From assembly GCF_000633535.1 (NCBI RefSeq), contig NZ_AYMR01000009.1, positions 496,001 to 560,000 on the forward strand: a stretch of 64,000 nt of DNA, written 5' to 3'. Source of the stretch: Leifsonia aquatica H1aii. GTDB lineage: Bacteria; Actinomycetota; Actinomycetes; Actinomycetales; Microbacteriaceae. The notes beneath the pieces were generated by a model that was not told the origin of the DNA, searched no databases, and saw only the letters and a list, made by a program, of their open reading frames with translations. Below are positions 1-9,300 of the stretch, piece after piece; position 1 is the first letter of the stretch, and the number at the start of each line of letters is the position of its first letter. Made by a program: the position numbers and the translations under genes.

Positions 1-771
1 GAGCAGCGGCTCGCCGCGGGCGGCCAGCTCACGTTCCTGGGCGCGTACCCGGTCGCCGGTCCAGGCCTCGCGGTCGATGGCGATCCCGCTCTGCGGGACG
101 TCCACCGCCATGCGCTCCTTGAGCGCGGCGAACCCGTCCAGCAGTTCGTCGGGCGCCGAGCCGAACCAGGAGACCACGCGGTAGCCGTCGGCCGTGGCGG
201 CGGTGCTGGCGAGGGCGACCTCGCGCACAGCCGCCAACGGGAGCTCGAGCTGGCTGGAGCGCTCGATCTGGCCGAGCCGATAGCCGTGGCGCAGGGCGAA
301 GCGCACGCCGGGGTCTTCGGCGGGCAGGCCGGCGGTGCCGACCGGCGCGTGCACCCAGGCGCCCTCCTCGGGCAGCGAGCGCACGGGGTGCTCGGTGTAG
401 GTGCTCACGATCGTGCGGCCGCCGTCGGCCGCGAGCTCCTCGCCGGCCGCGAGCAGCGCCGACCCGATGCCGCGGCTGCGCAGGGCCGGGACCACGTCCA
501 CGAGCAGGGACACGGTCTCGGCGTCCTCGTCGAGGGGGAAGTCGGCCTCCACCCGCCCGACGATGGCGCCCTCGTCCATCGCGACGAGGATGATCTTCTC
601 GTGGTAGTCCTGCTCGCGGAGGGCGGCGAGCGCCTCCTCGGCCGTCTCGACGAAGTCGTCGTCGCCCCAGAGCCGGTAGACGATGCCGTTCAGGACGCCC
701 ACGAGTTCTTCGAACGCGGCGGACTCGGGCGTTCCGAGCCGTTCGGGAGGCGGCAGCCGTCGGATCTCCAG
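1..771 (-). CDS. GNAT-family N-acetyltransferase, tandem-domain type (3' end outside window)
   Basis: The minus-strand frame is open from 771 to the window edge (257 codons, no stop), so the C-terminus is missing. Residues about 40-170 hold a GNAT core: a beta-strand segment IILVAMDEGAIVGRVEAD followed by the acetyl-CoA loop RSRGIGSALL. A second, weaker half follows (SWFGSAPDELLDGFAALKE), as in two-domain actinobacterial acetyltransferases. Substrate cannot be predicted. The start is odd: an in-frame TGA lies two codons upstream, and the first usable codon is CTG at 769-771, preceded at the right distance by a near-perfect Shine-Dalgarno GGAGGTGAT. The next alternative is a GTG 23 codons downstream with a poor ribosome site. 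The ATG inside the Shine-Dalgarno opens a different, Arg-rich frame that does not look coding. Confidence 0.75.
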   Translation of the reverse strand, partial: MEIRRLPPPERLGTPESAAFEELVGVLNGIVYRLWGDDDFVETAEEALAALREQDYHEKIILVAMDEGAIVGRVEADFPLDEDAETVSLLVDVVPALRSRGIGSALLAAGEELAADGGRTIVSTYTEHPVRSLPEEGAWVHAPVGTAGLPAEDPGVRFALRHGYRLGQIERSSQLELPLAAVREVALASTAATADGYRVVSWFGSAPDELLDGFAALKERMAVDVPQSGIAIDREAWTGDRVRAQERELAARGEPLL

Positions 772-910
772 CGCGCATCACCTCCGCCTCACGGGTCGTC
801 GGGCAGCAGCGCCCGGCACCGGAACCACCCACCCTAATCCGCTCCAGGCCGCGTGTGAAGACGGGGGACGCGTTTGATTTCGATCGTGTAAATCCCGCCC
901 GACGACCCGG

Positions 911-938
911 TTGCAAAAGCTTGCATTGCATGTAGTCT
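911..938 (+). promoter_or_regulatory. Probable livJ promoter
   Basis: TTGCAA (911-916), a 16-nt spacer and TAGTCT (933-938) form a sigma70-like promoter. The predicted start near 945 gives a leader of about 66 nt. This is the best -35/-10 pair in the 240-bp gap between the acetyltransferase and livJ. Confidence 0.5.
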
Positions 939-960
939 CAGCACACATATTCGTGGTGCG

Positions 961-980
961 ACGTGGCAACTACGCCACGT
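961..980 (+). promoter_or_regulatory. Inverted repeat in the livJ leader
   Basis: ACGTGGC, six bases, GCCACGT: a perfect 7-bp inverted repeat just downstream of the predicted transcription start. It could be an operator or an RNA hairpin. No regulator gene lies beside it, so the role is unknown. Confidence 0.35.
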
Positions 981-1011
981 TCGTGACGCATTTCACGTCG
1001 AGAGGCAGAAG

Positions 1012-2232
1012 ATGTTACGAAACAGAGTCACCATCGGTGCGGCCGTTGCAGCGTCGGTCGCACTGCTCCTCGCAGGGTGTGCCAATCAGCCGTCCAGCGG
1101 GGGATCGACCGATTCGAACTCGAAGGTCGACATTCCGGCGATCACCTCGATCGACACCCCGAAGGACGCGGTCCTCCCGGCCGGCGACGGCAAGGCGACC
1201 TGTCCCGCGGGCCTGACGATCGGCTACGTCGGGGCGGAGACGGGTCCGAACGCCCAGCTCGGCATCAACATCTACAACGGCATCCAACTCGCCATCAATC
1301 AGCACAACGAGGCGAACAAGGACTGCCAGGTCGGCTTCAAGAAGTTCGACACCGAGGGCGACCCGAACAAGGCGACTGGCCCGGTGACCCAGGCGGTCAA
1401 CGAGGCCGACATCGTCGGGGTCGTCGGCCTGCCGTTCTCGGGCGAGTCCAAGGCCACGGGCAACATCTTCGAGCAGCAGGGCCTGGTCCACATCACGCCG
1501 TCGGCCACCAACCCCGGCCTGACGCAGAACGGATGGAAGACCTTCTTCCGCGGCCTCGGCAATGACGCCGTGCAGGGCCCGGCGGCGGCGAAGTTCCTCA
1601 CCGGCCAGCTCAAGGCCAAGAAGGTCTACCTGGTCCAGGACGACTCCGACTACGGCATCGGCCTCGGGACCCAGACCTCGCAGGCCCTGGGCGACGCTCT
1701 GGTGGGCACCGACAAGGTGACCACGGGTCAGAAGGACTTCTCGGCCGTGGTGTCGAAGATCCTCAACGCCAAGCCGGACGCGGTCTACTACGCCGGCTAC
1801 TACGCCGAGGGCGCCCCGTTCGACCAGCAGCTGGTCAACAAGGGCTTCACCGGCACGTTCGTCGGCCCGGACGGTGTGAAGGACGACCAGTTCATCAAGC
1901 TGGCCGGCGACGCGTCGAGCAATGCCTACTTCACCTGCCCGTGCATCCCGGGTGAGCTGATCCCCGACTTCGAGTCCGCGTACAAGAAGCTCGCCAACGC
2001 CGAGCCGGGCACGTACTCGATCGAGGGCTACGACGCCACCACCGTCCTGCTCGCCGGCATCGACAAGGGCAAGACCACCCGTGCCGACCTGCTCGACTGG
2101 GTGAAGAACTACGACGCCGACGGTCTGAGCAAGCACTACAAGTGGGACGACAAGGGCGAGCTCCAGGCCCCGACCGTCTACGGCTACAAGGTCGACGGCG
2201 GAAAGATCGTGCCGATCGGCACCATCGGATAG
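1012..2232 (+). CDS. livJ: Branched-chain amino acid ABC transporter substrate-binding lipoprotein
   Basis: A 406-residue periplasmic-binding-protein-like (Leu/Ile/Val-binding) protein. The N-terminus is a lipoprotein signal peptide with lipobox LLAGC, so the mature protein is anchored outside the membrane through Cys23. The body has the type I two-lobed fold typical of LivJ/LivK proteins: IGYVGAETGPNAQLG near residue 70, and VVGLPFSGESKATGNIFEQQGLV in the first lobe. GAGAGGCAGAAG gives a ribosome site before ATG 1012. It is the first gene of livJHMGF. A strong hairpin at 2245-2279 separates it from the permease genes, as expected if the binding protein is made in excess. Ligand specificity within branched-chain or related amino acids cannot be read from sequence. 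Confidence 0.93.
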   Translation: MLRNRVTIGAAVAASVALLLAGCANQPSSGGSTDSNSKVDIPAITSIDTPKDAVLPAGDGKATCPAGLTIGYVGAETGPNAQLGINIYNGIQLAINQHNEANKDCQVGFKKFDTEGDPNKATGPVTQAVNEADIVGVVGLPFSGESKATGNIFEQQGLVHITPSATNPGLTQNGWKTFFRGLGNDAVQGPAAAKFLTGQLKAKKVYLVQDDSDYGIGLGTQTSQALGDALVGTDKVTTGQKDFSAVVSKILNAKPDAVYYAGYYAEGAPFDQQLVNKGFTGTFVGPDGVKDDQFIKLAGDASSNAYFTCPCIPGELIPDFESAYKKLANAEPGTYSIEGYDATTVLLAGIDKGKTTRADLLDWVKNYDADGLSKHYKWDDKGELQAPTVYGYKVDGGKIVPIGTIG

Positions 2233-2244
2233 CGCGACACCGTG

Positions 2245-2279
2245 AGGATGCCGCGGGCCACCGTGGCCCGCGGCATCCT
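2245..2279 (+). terminator. Hairpin between livJ and livH, likely partial terminator
   Basis: A perfect 16-bp stem (2245-2260 with 2264-2279) and a 3-nt loop, followed by a T-poor tail. Sitting between the binding-protein gene and the permease genes, it is well placed to reduce read-through or to stabilise the 3' end of the livJ transcript. Confidence 0.65.
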
Positions 2280-2345
2280 TCATTCCCACTGTCCGCACCG
2301 AAGGGGATCGACGGCGATCCCTTCACGATGGATCTGGATGCCTGA

Positions 2346-3353
2346 ATGCTCGAAACCCTTGTCCTCCACCCGGTCATCGACAATTCCTGGATCAACTTCG
2401 ACGTTCCCTCGCTCATACAGAACTTCTGGGGCGCCACCTTCGACGGGCTCACGTTCGGCGCCATCTACGGCCTGATCGCCGTGGGCTACACCCTCGTCTA
2501 CGGTGTGCTGAACCTGATCAACTTCGCCCACTCCGAGGTCTTCATCGTCGGCGCGTACGGCGTCGTCATCACCCTCACCTCGCTGGGCTTCGGACCGTCG
2601 ATCCCGAACCTCTCGTTCGCGGCGATCGTCGGCGACATCCTGCTGGCCCTGCTGGTCGGCATGCTGGCGTCGGCGGCGACGGCCTTCCTGCTCGAGCGCA
2701 TCGCTTACCGGCCGCTGCGAAAACGGAACGCCCCGCGATTGGCGTTCCTCATCACCGCCATCGGGGCCTCGTTCGCCATCCAGTCGCTGATCTTCGTCAT
2801 CCGCGGGGCGAACGCCGAACCGGCGGTGACGATGTTCCGGCCGGTCGCCGTCTTCGACGTGTTCGGCACGATCATCAACAACCAGTCGCTGATCATCGTG
2901 ATCGCGGCGGTCGTGCTCATGATCGTCACCGACATGTTCATCCGGCGCACCCGCACCGGTCGCGGGATCCGCGCCGTCGCACAGGACCCGGACACCGCGA
3001 CGCTGATGGGCGTGAACAAGGAGCGGATCATCGTGATCACGTTCGTGCTCGGCGGCATCCTCGCCGGCGCCGCGGCCCTCTTCTACGTGATGCTGGTCCC
3101 GTCGGGGGTCATCTACACGGGCGGCTTCGTGCTGGGCATCAAGGCGTTCGCGGCGGCGGTGCTGGGAGGCATCGGCAACGTGCGCGGCGCCCTTCTGGGT
3201 GGACTCCTGCTCGGATTGATCGGAAACTACGGACAGATCCTGCTGGGCGACTCGCAGTGGACCGACGTCATCGCCTTCGTGGTGCTGGTGCTCGTCCTGC
3301 TGGTGAAGCCCACCGGAATCCTCGGTACCTCGCTGGGGAGGAGCAGAGCATGA
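2346..3353 (+). CDS. livH: Branched-chain amino acid ABC transporter permease LivH
   Basis: A 335-residue inner-membrane permease of the LivH type, with about eight hydrophobic segments and the conserved region GLIAVGYTLVYGVLNLINFAHSE near residue 45. The cytoplasmic loop that contacts the ATPases lies around GRGIRAVAQDPDTATLMGVN. It forms the transmembrane path together with LivM. No clear Shine-Dalgarno precedes ATG 2346. Instead a five-codon frame (2328-2345, MDLDA) ends in TGA directly abutting the ATG, so re-initiation after a mini-ORF is possible (inference). Its stop overlaps the livM start as ATGA. Confidence 0.93.
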   Translation: MLETLVLHPVIDNSWINFDVPSLIQNFWGATFDGLTFGAIYGLIAVGYTLVYGVLNLINFAHSEVFIVGAYGVVITLTSLGFGPSIPNLSFAAIVGDILLALLVGMLASAATAFLLERIAYRPLRKRNAPRLAFLITAIGASFAIQSLIFVIRGANAEPAVTMFRPVAVFDVFGTIINNQSLIIVIAAVVLMIVTDMFIRRTRTGRGIRAVAQDPDTATLMGVNKERIIVITFVLGGILAGAAALFYVMLVPSGVIYTGGFVLGIKAFAAAVLGGIGNVRGALLGGLLLGLIGNYGQILLGDSQWTDVIAFVVLVLVLLVKPTGILGTSLGRSRA

Positions 3354-4591
3354 GCACGACAGACGGACCGAAGGTCCTACCCGACGCGCGCAGCGCGCAA
3401 GCGACCGATGCGGCGGAGGCCCGGCGTACGAAGGGGGGACCCCTGCAGGGCTTCCGCGACCGCTGGAACCGGCTTCCCCGGCCGGTGCAGTGGCTGTGGA
3501 TGCTCATCGTGGTCGCGCTCGCGTTCGCGTTGCCCTACCTCAACTTCTTCCCGCTGACCACCGAGCCGGGCAACGACTGGCCGCTGGCCTGTTTCAGCAT
3601 GGCGGTCTACGCGCTGATCGCGGTGGGCCTGAACGTGGTGGTCGGCTACGCCGGGCTGCTCGACCTGGGCTATGTGGCGTTCTTCGCCGTCGGCTCGTAC
3701 ACCGCGGCCATGCTGACCAGTCCGGACTCGCCGTTCGTCAAGATCCCGTACCTGTGGACCATTCCGGTGGCCATGGTCGTCGCGATGATCTTCGGCGTGG
3801 TGCTGGGTGTGCCGACGCTGCGGTTGCGCGGCGACTACCTCGCCATCGTGACCCTCGGCTTCGGTGAGATCGTCCGCATCCTGGCGACGATCATCCCGGC
3901 GCTGAAGGGGCAGGTCGGCTTCCAGAACGTGGGTCACCCACCGGGGGAGGACGCCAAGGGCGTGCCGATCTTCTCCAACTCCAACGGCGTGCCGTGGTAT
4001 TGGCTGACGCTGGTGATCATCATCATCGTGCTGCTGCTGGTCGGCAACATGGAGCGCAGCCGCGTGGGCCGCGCATGGATCGCCATCCGGGAGGACGAGG
4101 ACGCGGCCGAGATCATGGGCGTCCCGACCTTCAAGTACAAGGTGTGGGCGTTCGCGATCGGCGCGGCCGTCGGCGGACTCTCCGGCGCCCTGTTCGCCGG
4201 TCAGGTCGGCTTCGTGAACAACCAGAAGTTCGACGTGCAGACCTCGATCCTCTTCCTCGCGGCGGTGGTCCTCGGCGGGACGGGCAACAAGGTCGGCGCG
4301 CTGCTCGGCGGTGCGATCGTCGCGTACATCCCGTTGCGCTTCACCGCCATCGCCGACTACAAGTACCTGATCTTCGGCGTCGCCCTGGTGGTGCTGATGA
4401 TCTTCCGTGCGAAGGGCCTCGTGCCCGCCAAGCAGCGGCTGCTCGCCTACGGCCGGAACGCGTACAAGTACCTGGTGAGCAAACCGACGCCACCGCCGAC
4501 GACCGGGAGCACCCCCTCCTCGTCGCCGACCCCGCCGGCGCCACCCGCTCCACCGAGCACCCCTGTCACGCCGAACGGAGGCGCATCATGA
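3350..4591 (+). CDS. livM: Branched-chain amino acid ABC transporter permease LivM
   Basis: A 413-residue permease partner of LivH. The first 45 residues are hydrophilic and basic. Multiple membrane segments follow, with the LivM signature [20 protein letters not shown] near residue 100 and the ATPase-contact loop [20 protein letters not shown]. The last 35 residues are a Pro/Thr/Ser tail ([14 protein letters not shown]...), longer than in typical LivM proteins and probably disordered. The start is the ATG overlapping the livH stop, preceded by GGGGAGGAGCAG. An upstream in-frame extension would overlap livH and lacks a ribosome site. The stop overlaps the livG start as ATGA, so the four transporter genes are translationally coupled. 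Confidence 0.93.
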   Translation: MSTTDGPKVLPDARSAQATDAAEARRTKGGPLQGFRDRWNRLPRPVQWLWMLIVVALAFALPYLNFFPLTTEPGNDWPLACFSMAVYALIAVGLNVVVGYAGLLDLGYVAFFAVGSYTAAMLTSPDSPFVKIPYLWTIPVAMVVAMIFGVVLGVPTLRLRGDYLAIVTLGFGEIVRILATIIPALKGQVGFQNVGHPPGEDAKGVPIFSNSNGVPWYWLTLVIIIIVLLLVGNMERSRVGRAWIAIREDEDAAEIMGVPTFKYKVWAFAIGAAVGGLSGALFAGQVGFVNNQKFDVQTSILFLAAVVLGGTGNKVGALLGGAIVAYIPLRFTAIADYKYLIFGVALVVLMIFRAKGLVPAKQRLLAYGRNAYKYLVSKPTPPPTTGSTPSSSPTPPAPPAPPSTPVTPNGGAS

Positions 4592-5520
4592 CCGACGCCC
4601 GCGACGAGTCGCCCGAGGGTGCCGCCCTGCCCGAGGGCGCCGAGCTGCCCGAAGGCGCGGACCCCGAAGCCCTGGCCGACCTCGACGTCGACCTGGAGGT
4701 GGCCGCGGCCGCCGCTCCCGACCGCGAGATCGCGGTGGAGGTCGGCGACAAACTGGTGGAGGTGAAGAACCTCACCGTGAAGTTCGGTGGTCTGACCGCC
4801 CTCGACGACGTGAGCTTCGACATCAAGCGCGGCGAGATCCTCGGCCTGATCGGGCCGAACGGGGCGGGCAAGACCACCTGCTTCAACGCGATGACCGGTG
4901 TCTACAAGCCCACCAGCGGCGACGTGCTGCTGGAGGGGACCTCGATCAAGGGGCAGAAGCAGCACCGGATCACCCGGCTCGGACTCGCGCGCACGTTCCA
5001 GAACATCCGCCTGTTCGGTGAGATGAGCGCACTGGAGAACGTGGTGGTCGGCCTGGATGCCCGGCACCGCACCAGCGTGCCCGGCGCGCTCGTACGCTCC
5101 CCGCGGCACATCCGCGAGGAGAAGTCGTCGATCGAGCGCGGGATGGCGCTGCTCGAGTTCGTCGGCATCGCCGACCTCGCCAGCACGGCGTCGCGTCAAC
5201 TGCCCTACGGGTACCAGCGCAGGCTGGAGATCGCGCGCGCCCTGGCGACCGACCCGAAGGTGCTCTGCCTCGACGAGCCGGCCGCCGGCTTCAACCCCGC
5301 GGAGAAGGAGGACCTGATGGACCTCATCCGCACCATCCGCGCCGACGGCTACACCGTGCTGCTGATCGAGCACGACATGCGGCTGGTGATGGGCGTCACC
5401 GACCGCATCGTGGTGCTGGAGTTCGGCCGCAAGCTGGCCGACGACGTCCCGACCGCGATCCGCAACGACCCGCGCGTGATCGCCGCCTACCTGGGGGAGC
5501 CCGAAGATGACGTTGCTTGA
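4588..5520 (+). CDS. livG: Branched-chain amino acid ABC transporter ATP-binding protein LivG
   Basis: A 310-residue ABC ATPase: Walker A GPNGAGKT (89-96), signature around [16 protein letters not shown], Walker [11 protein letters not shown], and the LivG-type insert [11 protein letters not shown]-like region after Walker A. It powers import through LivH/LivM on the cytoplasmic side. Unlike ordinary LivG (about 255 residues) it has an acidic, repetitive N-terminal extension of roughly 50 residues ([20 protein letters not shown]) before the ABC domain. The start is the ATG overlapping the livM stop; skipping the extension would leave no ribosome site. The gene overlaps livF by 14 bp. Confidence 0.93.
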   Translation: MTDARDESPEGAALPEGAELPEGADPEALADLDVDLEVAAAAAPDREIAVEVGDKLVEVKNLTVKFGGLTALDDVSFDIKRGEILGLIGPNGAGKTTCFNAMTGVYKPTSGDVLLEGTSIKGQKQHRITRLGLARTFQNIRLFGEMSALENVVVGLDARHRTSVPGALVRSPRHIREEKSSIERGMALLEFVGIADLASTASRQLPYGYQRRLEIARALATDPKVLCLDEPAAGFNPAEKEDLMDLIRTIRADGYTVLLIEHDMRLVMGVTDRIVVLEFGRKLADDVPTAIRNDPRVIAAYLGEPEDDVA

Positions 5521-6220
5521 ACTGAAGAACGTGAGCGTCTCGTACGGGCGCATCGAGGCCATCCACGACATGTCGTTCTCCGTCGAGGAGGGCGAGATCG
5601 TCAGCCTGATCGGTGCGAACGGCGCCGGCAAGTCGACCACGATGAAGACGATCTCGGGCATCCTGAACCCGTCGCAGGGCACGATCCACTTCGACGGCCA
5701 GGACATCACCAAGATGAAGGCGCACATCCGCGTGGTCCGCGGCATCTCCCAAGCGCCGGAGGGCCGGGGGATCTTCCCCGGCATGACGGTGATGGAGAAC
5801 CTCGACATGGGGGCGTTCGGCCGCAAGGACCGCAGCGGGATGTCCGCCGACTTCGAGCGCGTCTTCGGGCTCTTCCCCCGGTTGGCGGAACGCAAGACGC
5901 AGGTCGGCGGCACCATGTCCGGCGGCGAGCAGCAGATGCTCGCGATCGGCCGTGCGCTCATGTCGAGCCCGCGGCTGCTGCTGCTGGACGAGCCGTCGAT
6001 GGGGCTCGCGCCGCAGTTCATCAAGCAGATCTTCTCGATCATCTCCGAGATCAACCAGCAGGGGACGACCGTGCTGCTGGTCGAGCAGAACGCCAACCAG
6101 GCGCTGGCCAGGGCGAACCGGGCGTTCGTGCTGGAGACGGGGAGCATCACCCGCTCGGGGACGGGCAGGGAGCTGCTCGCCGATCCTGCCATCAAAGAGG
6201 CCTACCTGGGTGTCGGCTGA
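5507..6220 (+). CDS. livF: Branched-chain amino acid ABC transporter ATP-binding protein LivF
   Basis: A 237-residue ABC ATPase of standard LivF length. It has Walker A GANGAGKS (36-43), signature MSGGEQQMLAIGRAL, Walker B LLLLDEPSMGLAP and the H-loop region replaced by the LivF-type VEQNANQAL. It pairs with LivG as the second nucleotide-binding subunit. ATG 5507 lies inside the 3' end of livG. The gene closes the operon; a GC-rich hairpin follows at 6242-6263. Confidence 0.94.
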   Translation: MTLLELKNVSVSYGRIEAIHDMSFSVEEGEIVSLIGANGAGKSTTMKTISGILNPSQGTIHFDGQDITKMKAHIRVVRGISQAPEGRGIFPGMTVMENLDMGAFGRKDRSGMSADFERVFGLFPRLAERKTQVGGTMSGGEQQMLAIGRALMSSPRLLLLDEPSMGLAPQFIKQIFSIISEINQQGTTVLLVEQNANQALARANRAFVLETGSITRSGTGRELLADPAIKEAYLGVG

Positions 6221-6241
6221 CGCCCGGGTGCGGGTCGTCGC

Positions 6242-6263
6242 GTGGCCGCCGCCCGGCGGCCAC
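6242..6263 (+). terminator. Hairpin after livF
   Basis: GTGGCCGCC, loop GCCC, GGCGGCCAC: a perfect 9-bp GC stem without a T-run, in the 102-bp gap between livF and smc. It is a plausible terminator for the liv operon. Confidence 0.45.
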
Positions 6264-6309
6264 CGCGGCGACTCACGCCGTGCAGCGCGGCGCAGCGTGG
6301 CCGTTACGG

Positions 6310-6315
6310 TAAATT
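6310..6315 (+). promoter_or_regulatory. -10 box of smc, leaderless arrangement
   Basis: TAAATT lies exactly 7 nt before the GTG start of smc, so the transcript would begin at the start codon. There is no Shine-Dalgarno in the intervening bases. Confidence 0.5.
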
Positions 6316-6322
6316 CACCTGC

Positions 6323-9300
6323 GTGTATCTGAAGAGTCTGACGCTCAAGGGCTTCAAGTCGTTCGCGCAGCCGACGACGTTCGCCTTCGAGCCCGGCGTC
6401 ACCTGCGTGGTGGGGCCGAACGGCTCCGGCAAGTCCAACGTCGTCGACGCGCTGGCGTGGGTGATGGGCGAGCAGGGCGCCAAGACGCTTCGCGGCGGCA
6501 AGATGGAGGACGTCATCTTCGCCGGCACCTCGACCCGCGGCCCGCTCGGCCGCGCGGAGGTGCAGCTGACCATCGACAACACCGATGGCGCCCTGCCGAT
6601 CGAGTACTCCGAGGTGACCATCTCGCGCACCCTCTTCCGCAACGGCGGAAGCGAGTACGCGATCAACGGCCAGTCGTGCCGGCTGCTCGACGTGCAGGAG
6701 CTGCTGAGCGACTCCGGCCTGGGCCGCGAGATGCACGTGATCGTGGGGCAGGGGCAGCTGGACGCCGTCCTGCGCGCGAGTCCGGAGGAGCGCCGCGGCT
6801 TCATCGAGGAGGCCGCCGGCATCCTGAAGCACCGTCGGCGCAAGGAGAAGACCCTCCGCAAGCTCGACGCGATGCAGGCGAACCTGACCCGGCTCAGCGA
6901 CCTGGCGGGGGAGGTGCGGCGCCAGCTCAAGCCGCTCGGCCACCAGGCGGAGATCGCCAGGGAGGCGCAGACGATCGCCGCCGTGGTGCGGGACGCCCGC
7001 GCCCGCCTCCTCGCCGACGAGGTCGTGGGACTGCGCCGCGTCCTCGACGTGCACACCCGCTCCGAGGCGGAACGGCACACCGAGCAGATCGTCCTGCAGG
7101 AGCAGCTGGAGCAGAAGCAGCTGCGGCGCGCCCGTCTCGAGCAGGCGCAGATCGGCGACGCCGTCGACGCCGCTCGCAGCGTCGCCTTCGCACTGGAGTC
7201 GGTGCAGGACCGCCTCCGCTCCCTCTACACGCTCGCCACCCAGCGGCTCGCGCTCCTCGGCAGCCAGGCCGAATCCACCGACGAGGGCCCGCGGGTCAGT
7301 CCGCAGATGGTCCAGGATGCGCACGAGGAGACGGAGCGTCTGCGCGCCGTCGTCGGCGAGGCCGAGGCGGCGTGGACGGCCTCGCAGGCCGCCACCCGTG
7401 CCGCGCGGGAACGGCTCGACGCGGTCGACGACGAGATCGCCGCACAGAGTGCGCTCGTCTCCCGTCACGACCTCGAGATCTCCAAGCTGAGCGGTCAGGC
7501 CGACGCCGCCGCCCAGCGGCTCGCCGCTGTGCGCGGGGAGGTGCTCCGCCAGCAGAACGCGCTCGATGCCGCCGCCGAGCGGCTGTCGCAGGCGCAGCTG
7601 GCCTTCGATCAGCGTGAGGCCGAAGCGGAGGAGTCCGATCTCGGCGAGGGATCCCTCGACGAGGCGTACGAACTCGCTCAGGCCGACGTCTTCGAGGCGG
7701 AGGGCGAGATCGAACGCCTCCGCGAGGAGCTGCACACGCTGGAGCGCGAGCGCGACGCGCTCGCCGCGCGAACGGGCGCGCTGTCGCTCGCCCTCGATCA
7801 GAAGGACGGATCGGCCGCCCTCGTGGCCGCCCGTCTCACGGGCGTCCGCGGGCTCGTGGCCGAGCACATCCGGGTGCACCCCGGCTACGAGGCGGCCATC
7901 GCGGCCGCGCTCGGCTCCCTCTCGGACGCCGTGCTGGCGGAGGATCGCGATGCGGCGTTCGACGCGGTCGCCCACGCCGCCTCCGACGACCTCGGCCGGG
8001 TGGAGGTGGTCCTCGCCGAGGCCGTGGTGCCGGAGGTCGACCTGAGCGGTGTCCCCAGAGTCGTGCCGGCCCGCAGCGTGGTGGACGCGCCTCCCGGGGT
8101 GCTTGGCGTGCTCGCCTGCACGGCGGTCGCCGACGACCTGGAGTCGGCGCGCACCGCGGCGGACGCGTTCGCCTCGCGCGATCTCGGCGGCCCGGTCACC
8201 CTGATCACCCGGGCAGGGGACGTGCTCACCCGATTCGTCCTGCGCGGGGGGTCCGGCGCCAAGCAGAGCCGCATCGAGCTCATCGCCGAGCGGGATGCCG
8301 CCGCCGACCGCCTGGGCGAGGTCACCTCGCTGATCGAGCGGGCCGGGTTCACCCTGGCCGAGCAGCGCGGCGTGCTGCAGGTGGCGAAGGAGCAGTCCCA
8401 GGCGGCGCTCGCCGCCCTCCGCGAGTTCGACGCGAAGCTCGCGGCGCGCACCGAGCAGCTCAACCGGGTGAAGGTGCAGCTGGAGGGGGCGCTCGCCGAG
8501 TCGGAGCGCCTCGGTCGTGCGCACGATCAAGCCGCCGAGCGCGTCGCCGAGGCCGAGGCGGCCGCTCAGGCGGCGTCCGCCGAACTCGAGACAGCACGCT
8601 CCCGCCCCCGGCCCATCCTCGACGTCAGCGCCCGGGACGCGCTGTCGGCCGAGCTCGACTCGGCTCGCGAGTCGGAGGTCGAGGCGCGACTCGGCGTCGA
8701 GACCGCCAAGGAACGCGTTCGTGCCGAGCAGGCGCGCGGGGAAGCGCTCGCCCGTCAGCTGGAGGCCGAGCGCGCCGCCGCCGAGGAGGCCGCACGACGC
8801 GCGGTGATCCGTCGCCGTCAGCTCGACGCCGCGCAGGGGGTCGTCGACGCGCTGCCGCCGGTGCTCGCCTCCGCCGACCGTTCCGTCGCTCAGGCCCGGC
8901 TCGAGCTCGCGACCGCGGAGGCCGAGCGCGCCAGCCAGAACGAGGAGCTCACGACCGTGCGCCGTGAGGAGAACGCCCTGCGGGAACGTCTGCACGGCGT
9001 CACCGAGAGCGTTCACGGTCTGGAGCTGCAGATCTACGAGAAGAAGCTGCACCTGTCGAGCCTGCTCGAGCGCGTCGGCAGCGAACTCGGTCTGGTGGAG
9101 GACGTGCTCGTCGCCGAGTACGGCCCCGAGGTGGGCATCCCGGTGGAGCGCGACCCCGACGGCGCCCGGGACGCGGCCGCCGGACCCGGCGCCGACGACG
9201 AGCCGCCGACCGTGCCGTTCGTCCGGGAGCAGCAGCAGAAGCGGCTCGCTGGGGCCGAGCGCAAGCTGGCGCAGCTCGGGCGGGTGAACCCGCTCGCCCT

